Shown here in pieces: positions 59,415 through 64,000 of a stretch of 64,000 nucleotides of DNA. Numbering within the stretch: position 1 is the stretch's first letter; each line of letters begins with the position of its first letter. Under the pieces are notes generated by a model. The model was not told the origin of the DNA. It ran no database searches and saw only the letters and a program-made list of their open reading frames with translations. Both the position numbers and the translations under genes were made by a program. Origin of the DNA: Saccopteryx bilineata (lineage: Eukaryota > Chordata > Mammalia > Chiroptera > Emballonuridae); contig NC_089493.1 of assembly GCF_036850765.1 (NCBI RefSeq), forward strand, positions 185,599,140 through 185,663,139, read 5' to 3'.

Positions 59415-59729
59415 TTTGTTCTTTCCAGTGGATGTGAGTTACAACTAATGCCCTTCTCCAATCTCCACGCCCTGGCCTAGGTCTTCTTTGGCCACTCATG
59501 GATGTTACTTCCTTCAAGCCTCAATTGGGGTTGTATTAAGTACTTCAATTTGCTCTCGTCTGATTGATCTGCTTGTATCTTACCCTCCAAGCACGTTGGC
59601 CTGCCCATTCTTGCTCTTCCAACTATGAGCTTTTGCTTAACACTACTACTCTGCCAGAAATTGAATTGCCTTGTTTGTGTTTTCAAACCCTACCTGCCTA
59701 AGTCCTTTAGGGTTTGTTGTGTTATTCAC
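59415..59729. other. unique noncoding sequence
   Basis: Nothing recognised. Confidence 0.4.
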
Positions 59730-59900
59730 ATGTTATTAATCAGCTGTTTATTGAGTGGATGCGAGGTAGAGGGATTGAGATAGACCCCTCTGTCTTTAGT
59801 GCTCAGCTTGTAACATCACTGGATCGCTGCTCTCAGGGAGCTTATGTGGTAACCAGGAATCTGACAAGTAAATAGGCAATTACAGTGAAATGTAATAAAG
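59730..59900 (+). mobile_element. ancient mammalian repeat remnant (L2-like)
   Basis: 'gctgtttattgagtggatgc', 'ctgctctcagggagcttatg', 'ctgacaagtaaataggcaat' and 'tacagtgaaatgtaataaag' are typical of an old repeat of MIR/L2 age. Confidence 0.5.
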
Positions 59901-60142
59901 TTCCATCTCCCCATCTGGAAACCGCCCCAAACCACTTTAGCTCCTCTGAAACCCTAGAGATGACTCATTGGCCACTTACTTGCATTACTAGTTTTTATCT
60001 TGTTCTATAGATTTTATTATTATGTGTTTTTCTTATTTCCTCTGTTAGATTGTAAACTCCTTGTGGGCAGAGAATACATTTTACTCCATGGAGTATGCCC
60101 TATAGCCTCTAGCTCACAATATTTAATATAAAAAGCACATAT
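59901..60142. other. unique noncoding sequence
   Basis: Nothing recognised. Confidence 0.4.
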
Positions 60143-60158
60143 TAAATACCTGGAAATT

Positions 60159-60561
60159 GCCCTGGCTGGTTGGCTCAGTGGTAGAGCGTCGGCCTGGCAT
60201 GCAGAAGTCCCAGGTTTGATTCCCGGCCAGGGCACACAGGAGAAGCGCCCATCTGCTTCTCCACCCCTCCCCCTCTCCTTCCTCTCTGTCTCTCTCTTCC
60301 CCTCCCGCAGCCAAGGCTCCACTGGAGCAAAGATGGCCCGGGCGCTGGGGATGGCTCCTCGGCCTCTGCTCCAGGCGCTAGAGTGGCTCTGGTCGCAACA
60401 GAGCGATGCCCCAGAGGGGCAGAGCATCGCCCCCTGGTGGGCAGAGCGTCGCCCCCTGGTGGGCATGCTGGGTGGATCCTGGTCAGGCGCATGCGGGAGT
60501 CTGTCTGACTGTCTCTCCCCGTTTCCGGCTTCAGAAAAATACAGAAAAATAAATAAATAAA
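60159..60561 (+). mobile_element. tRNA-derived SINE, family A, young copy
   Basis: Perfect 16-bp duplication taaatacctggaaatt at 60143-60158 and 60562-60577. Head 'gccctggctggttggctcag', B box 'aggtttgattccc', CT-rich part, body with two 'gccccctggtgggc' units, end 'ttccggcttcagaaaaatac' and an (AAAT)n tail. The antisense frame of 203 codons over it is not a gene. Confidence 0.96.
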
Positions 60562-60577
60562 TAAATACCTGGAAATT

Positions 60578-61194
60578 TATATGACCTTTGGGAAGCTTTT
60601 CTAAGCACATCATAACCATTTCTTTGTCCACATAAAATACAGAAATGTGAGAAAATATGAGATTTGTTTTTGTTCAGTTTACATTGAAGGATGGTTTTAA
60701 ACATGTAAATTGAATCACCTATGTTAAAGTATAATATATATTACAAAATGTTAAGTGCTTATACTCCAAATTTCCCCTGATACAAAATACTAATAACTAT
60801 TAAAAATTTAAAAAGCCATAAATTGGAATTGAATTTTCAAACTTCCATGAAAATTATTAACTGTGCTACTAACCAGAAGCCTAGAGTAAAATATTATAAT
60901 TGCCAGGTTGTAAAACCAGATTTTAAATTCTTAAAATAATAACTCTTTTATTAATATAGCAAGATTTATAAAGCCTTAATTAGATGAAGCAGATGTTTCT
61001 GATAGAGTAATTTTTAAAAGTAAATATAAATGCACTATTACTTTTCAACGCTCTTATTAATTAAAAAATTATTATTGCCTTTTAATCTAGCCCTGGCATA
61101 TTCCCGGTTGTTGATGATAATACTTCTCATTAAACTAATTTTCCATAGGAACTTTTTAATCTTTGCTTTTGATTTACTATCTGAGAAGTAATAT
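60578..61194. other. unique AT-rich noncoding sequence
   Basis: Nothing recognised. Confidence 0.4.
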
Positions 61195-61357
61195 GTTATA
61201 TCATTGTGGTTTTAATTTGCATTTCCCTGGTGGTTAGTGATGATGAGCATCTTTTCATATGTTTGTTGACATCTGTATGTCCTCTTAGAAAAAAATGTTT
61301 ATTCAGGTGTCAATGGCCTTTTTTTAAAATTTCAAAATTCTTATTAATTGCTGATAG

Positions 61358-61956
61358 TGTAGTAAGGTACCAAAAAGCTGCAAAATTAACATGGACATTT
61401 TAGGAGGAAAGGTCAGGCTTTCCTGTCCCATCCTTCCTTTAGGGAGGGTAGGGAGAAGAACGTAGAAGTTTCTGGCTTGCAAGAACAATGGGTCATTTAG
61501 TTTTAAAACTAAAATAGAGGTTAATTAAGGAACTTCTTCTCTTTCAATGGGAGACAGCATTTACATACAACCCTGCATTGATTGTAGTTCCTCCCCCCTT
61601 CCTGGAATCCTGAGAGTAACATACTAGGCAAAGGAGGGAAGATGAACCCTGAAAAATTGTAAATATCTTTGATTGTGTTACCTTGAAAGTCTTAATGTTT
61701 TTGTATATCCCCTAAACAAATGTTGTAAGCTTATGCCATGACATCATGCTCTCTTCAGCCTGTGTGTGATCATGGGTATATAACCAGCCCCAGAGATGTA
61801 TTTGGTGCACGATTTGGGTTTGCAACTGCCCCGTGTCAGCCATATACAGCCGGCATATTTAATAAATCTCCTCCTTTAATAAAACTCCTTAAAATTCATC
61901 TGGACTTGGTGTCTCTACATAAACCTGCGGAATTGAGGTACGGGTACTTTACAACA
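61358..61956 (+). mobile_element. solo LTR of an endogenous retrovirus
   Basis: 599 bp, starting tgtagtaagg and ending tttacaaca, with 4-bp flanks atag at 61354-61357 and 61957-61960. TATA box tatataa at 61777-61783, then AATAAA at 61861-61866 and 61878-61883, in the order U3-R-U5. A 4-bp duplication fits class I (gammaretrovirus-like) elements. No internal viral genes remain, so it arose by LTR-LTR recombination. Confidence 0.85.
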
Positions 61957-61994
61957 ATAGAATATATAAATACAATTAGGTTTTACATATTGAT

Positions 61995-62427
61995 TTTCTT
62001 TTTTGAGCAAACAAGAGAGAGAAAGAGAAAGAGAGAGAGACAGGCCAGGACAGACTGACAGTAAAGGAGAGAGATAAGAAGCATCAACTTGTAATTGTGG
62101 CATTTTAGTTGTTCATTGATTGCTTTTTTATATGTGGCTTGACTGGGGAGTTTCAGCTGAGTCAGTGACACCTTGCTCAGGCCAGTGACCTTAGGCTCAT
62201 GCCAGCAACTTTGGGCTTCAAGCCAGCGACCATGGGCTTCAAGCCAGTGACTTTTGGGCTCATGCCAGTGACCATGGAGTTATGTCTATGATCCTACGCT
62301 CAAGCCAGTGACCCCGTGCACAAGTTGGATGAGCCTGCGCTCAAGCCAGTGACCTTGGGGTTTCAAACTTAGGTCCCAGAGCATCCCAGGTTGATGCTTT
62401 ATCCCTGTGCCACTGCCTGGTCAGGCT
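61995..62427 (-). mobile_element. tRNA-derived SINE, family C, long form
   Basis: Minus-strand head 'cctgaccaggcagtggcaca', repeated ~20-bp 'gtcactggcttgaagccc' units in the middle, then CT-rich tail. Duplication acatattgat (61985-61994) / acctattgat (62428-62437). Confidence 0.92.
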
Positions 62428-62603
62428 ACCTATTGATCTTTTATCTGCACCTTAGTAAAATTATGTATTAATTTTAGTACATTTTTGTACATTCCAATGA
62501 GTATTTTTATATAGACAATCATGTTGACAGTGAATAAAGAGTTTTATTAGTTTCTTTCTAACTTTGATGCATTTCTTTCTTTTCCTTCTTGATTGCACTA
62601 GAC

Positions 62604-62955
62604 GAGTGGTAGTCAACCTGGTCCCTACCACCCACTAGTGGGCATTCCAGCTTTTATGGTGGGTGGTAGCGGAGCAACCAAAGTATAAATAAAAAGATAG
62701 ATTTAACTACAGTAAGTTGTTTCATAAAGATTTATTCTGCCAAACTTAACGAAAATCTGACATAAATTACTTGGTAAATAATTATTATTATATGCTTTAA
62801 CTTGCTGTAACTCTGCTTTATAAATTTTATAAAGTAAAGTTACTTTCCTACTTTATAAATCACCATTACTGTGGAACCGGTGGGCAGTTAGAAAATTTTA
62901 CTAGTAACAGAGATACAAAAGTGGGCAGTAGGTATAAAAAGGTTGACTACCCCTG
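62604..62955 (-). mobile_element. 352-bp nonautonomous hAT transposon
   Basis: Same family as 37150-37498 in the opposite orientation. Perfect 8-bp duplication cactagac at 62596-62603 and 62956-62963. The left terminal base is mutated (g for c). Confidence 0.95.
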
Positions 62956-63407
62956 CACTAGACCCTCCAGCACAATGTTAAATAGATTTGCGTAGAAATA
63001 GTGAGAGTGGACATCCTTGTCTTGCTACTCATCTGAGGTGGAGAGCATTATTCCTAATGGTCTTTTACCATTAAGAACAATGTTAGCTGCAAATTATTTG
63101 TAGTTGGTTCTTAACATGTGAAGGAAGTTCCTTTTATTTCTAATTTTGAGAATTATTACTAGACATGGATGTTGGATTCTGTGAGACAATCTTTCTCCAT
63201 CAATTGATAAGATCATGTGGGTTTTTTTCTTCTTTTGTTATACTGTTAATATGGCAGATTACATTGAATAACTTGTGAAACAGTATTGCATCTGGTCATG
63301 TGTATTTGTTTTTATATATTGTGGGGTTTGATATGATAATATTGTGTTGAGGGTTTTTACAGCTGTGATTACAAAAGATACTGGTCTGTAATGCCCTTTG
63401 CTCTTTC

Positions 63408-63560
63408 TTTTCCTTCCTTCCTTCCTTCCTTCCTTCCTTCCTTCCTTCCTTCCTTCCTTCCTTCCTTCCTCCCTCCCTCCCTCCCTCCCTCCCTCCCTCC
63501 CTCTTTTCTTCTTTCTTTCTTTCTCTCTCTCTTTCTTTCTTTCTTTCCTTTTTTCCTTTT
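63408..63560. repeat. (CCTT)n(CCCT)n(CTTT)n polypyrimidine microsatellite
   Basis: About 18 CCTT units, then CCCT units, then CTTT units, ending at a SINE. Long frames here are low-complexity artefacts (KEGR- or PSFL-type repeats). Confidence 0.97.
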
Positions 63561-63951
63561 TTCTTTTTTTGTGACAGAGAGAAAGAGAGAGACAGAGGGA
63601 CAAATAAGGACAGATAGACAGGAAGGAAGAGAGATGAGAAGCATCAGTTCTTTGTTGCAGTTCCTTAGTTGTTCATTGATTGCTTTCTCATATGTGTATT
63701 GACCGGTGGGGGGGGGGCTATAGCAGAGCAAATGACCCCTTGCTCATGCCAGCGACCTTGGGCTTCAAGCCAGCGACCTTTGGGCTCAAGCCAGTGACTA
63801 TGGGGTCATGTCTATGATCCCACACTCAAGCCAGTGACCTCACGCTCAAGCTGGTGAACCTGCACTCAAGCTGACAACCTCGAGGTTTTGAACCTGGGTC
63901 CTCTGCATCCTAGTCTAATGCTCTATTCCCTGTGCCACCATCTGGTCAGGC
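63561..63951 (-). mobile_element. tRNA-derived SINE, family C, long form
   Basis: Reversed family C with head 'cctgaccagatggtggcaca' at 63951, several 'gtcactggcttgagccc' units and a tail that expanded into the pyrimidine repeat to its left. Confidence 0.92.
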
Positions 63952-64000
63952 TGTCTTTTTCTTACAATGTATGCCAGATTTTGGTATCAGGGCGATACTG
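63952..64000. other. short unclassified end
   Basis: Too short to classify; possibly the continuation of the reverse L1 at 61195-63390. Confidence 0.3.

Larger units (their letters stand above)
61195..63390 (-). mobile_element. ancient L1 ORF2, reverse, broken by several insertions
   Basis: 61195-61357 is distal ORF2 reversed ('attgtggttttaatttgcat', 'agcatcttttcatatg'). 62438-62603 and 62956-63390 are the reverse-transcriptase part ('agtgagagtggacatccttg', 'aacaatgttagctgcaaatt', 'gatactggtctgtaatg'). Interrupted by an LTR, a SINE and a hAT element. Heavily mutated. Confidence 0.75.

Noticed and set aside
60020..60631. 203-codon minus-strand frame similar to the one at 5133
   Set aside because: The similarity is due to shared SINE sequence, not to a gene family.
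63259..63731. Long frames of KEGR/PSFL-type repeats
   Set aside because: Translation of a polypyrimidine microsatellite.
1..64000. An undescribed multi-gene system (defence, biosynthesis or toxin-antitoxin type)
   Set aside because: The window is mammalian and gene-poor; no cluster of host coding frames exists. The only multi-part systems are mobile elements.

Overview
The window is 64 kb of mammalian nuclear DNA with no recognisable host protein-coding gene. It is AT-rich and dominated by interspersed repeats. The tRNA-derived SINEs fit a bat. One family has a head ending in ccctggccggttggctcag and a tail running into a 'gcatgcgggagtctgtc' motif. Two other families start 'cctgacctgtggtgg' and 'cctgaccaggcggtgg'. 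I associate such SINEs with rhinolophid/hipposiderid-type genomes from memory; no database was searched. Old mammal-wide repeats (MIR, L2-like, MER5A-like, ancient L1) and several nonautonomous DNA transposons with intact target duplications support a placental mammal.

Layout. 1-13 kb: thinly repetitive sequence with SINEs, a nested pair of hAT elements (3.8-4.6 kb), a 322-bp hAT element (8.4 kb) and an ancient repeat near 6 kb. 13-25 kb: several reverse-oriented L1 fragments carrying nested insertions: a SINE, a short L1, a DNA transposon with an acidic coding remnant, a 517-bp young L1 with a 17-bp duplication, and a 596-bp element with ~109-bp inverted repeats and a partial transposase. 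25-35 kb: mostly unique sequence with islands that look like conserved noncoding DNA. 35.7-37.7 kb: two related retroviral-type LTRs in the same orientation, the second carrying a hAT element. 37.7-41 kb: unique. 41-47.7 kb: SINEs, simple repeats, MER5A-like and two hAT elements. 47.8-56.2 kb: the centrepiece, a full-length 7.8-kb L1 with 15-bp duplications, inserted into an internally deleted mariner whose own inverted repeats and TA sites lie outside it. 56-64 kb: SINEs, a U6 snRNA pseudogene, a solo LTR with 4-bp duplications, and another reverse L1 fragment broken up by insertions.

The only long coding frames belong to the L1: an intact ORF1 and an ORF2 with endonuclease, reverse transcriptase and C-terminal cysteine motif, broken by at least six small lesions. 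Its 5' region starts with a perfect TGACGTCA site and contains ~241-bp tandem monomers, which suggests a monomer-type promoter. I found no CRISPR array, operon, host exon or convincing new gene system. The strongest material is the mobile-element nesting, which gives a relative order of insertion, and the L1 promoter structure.
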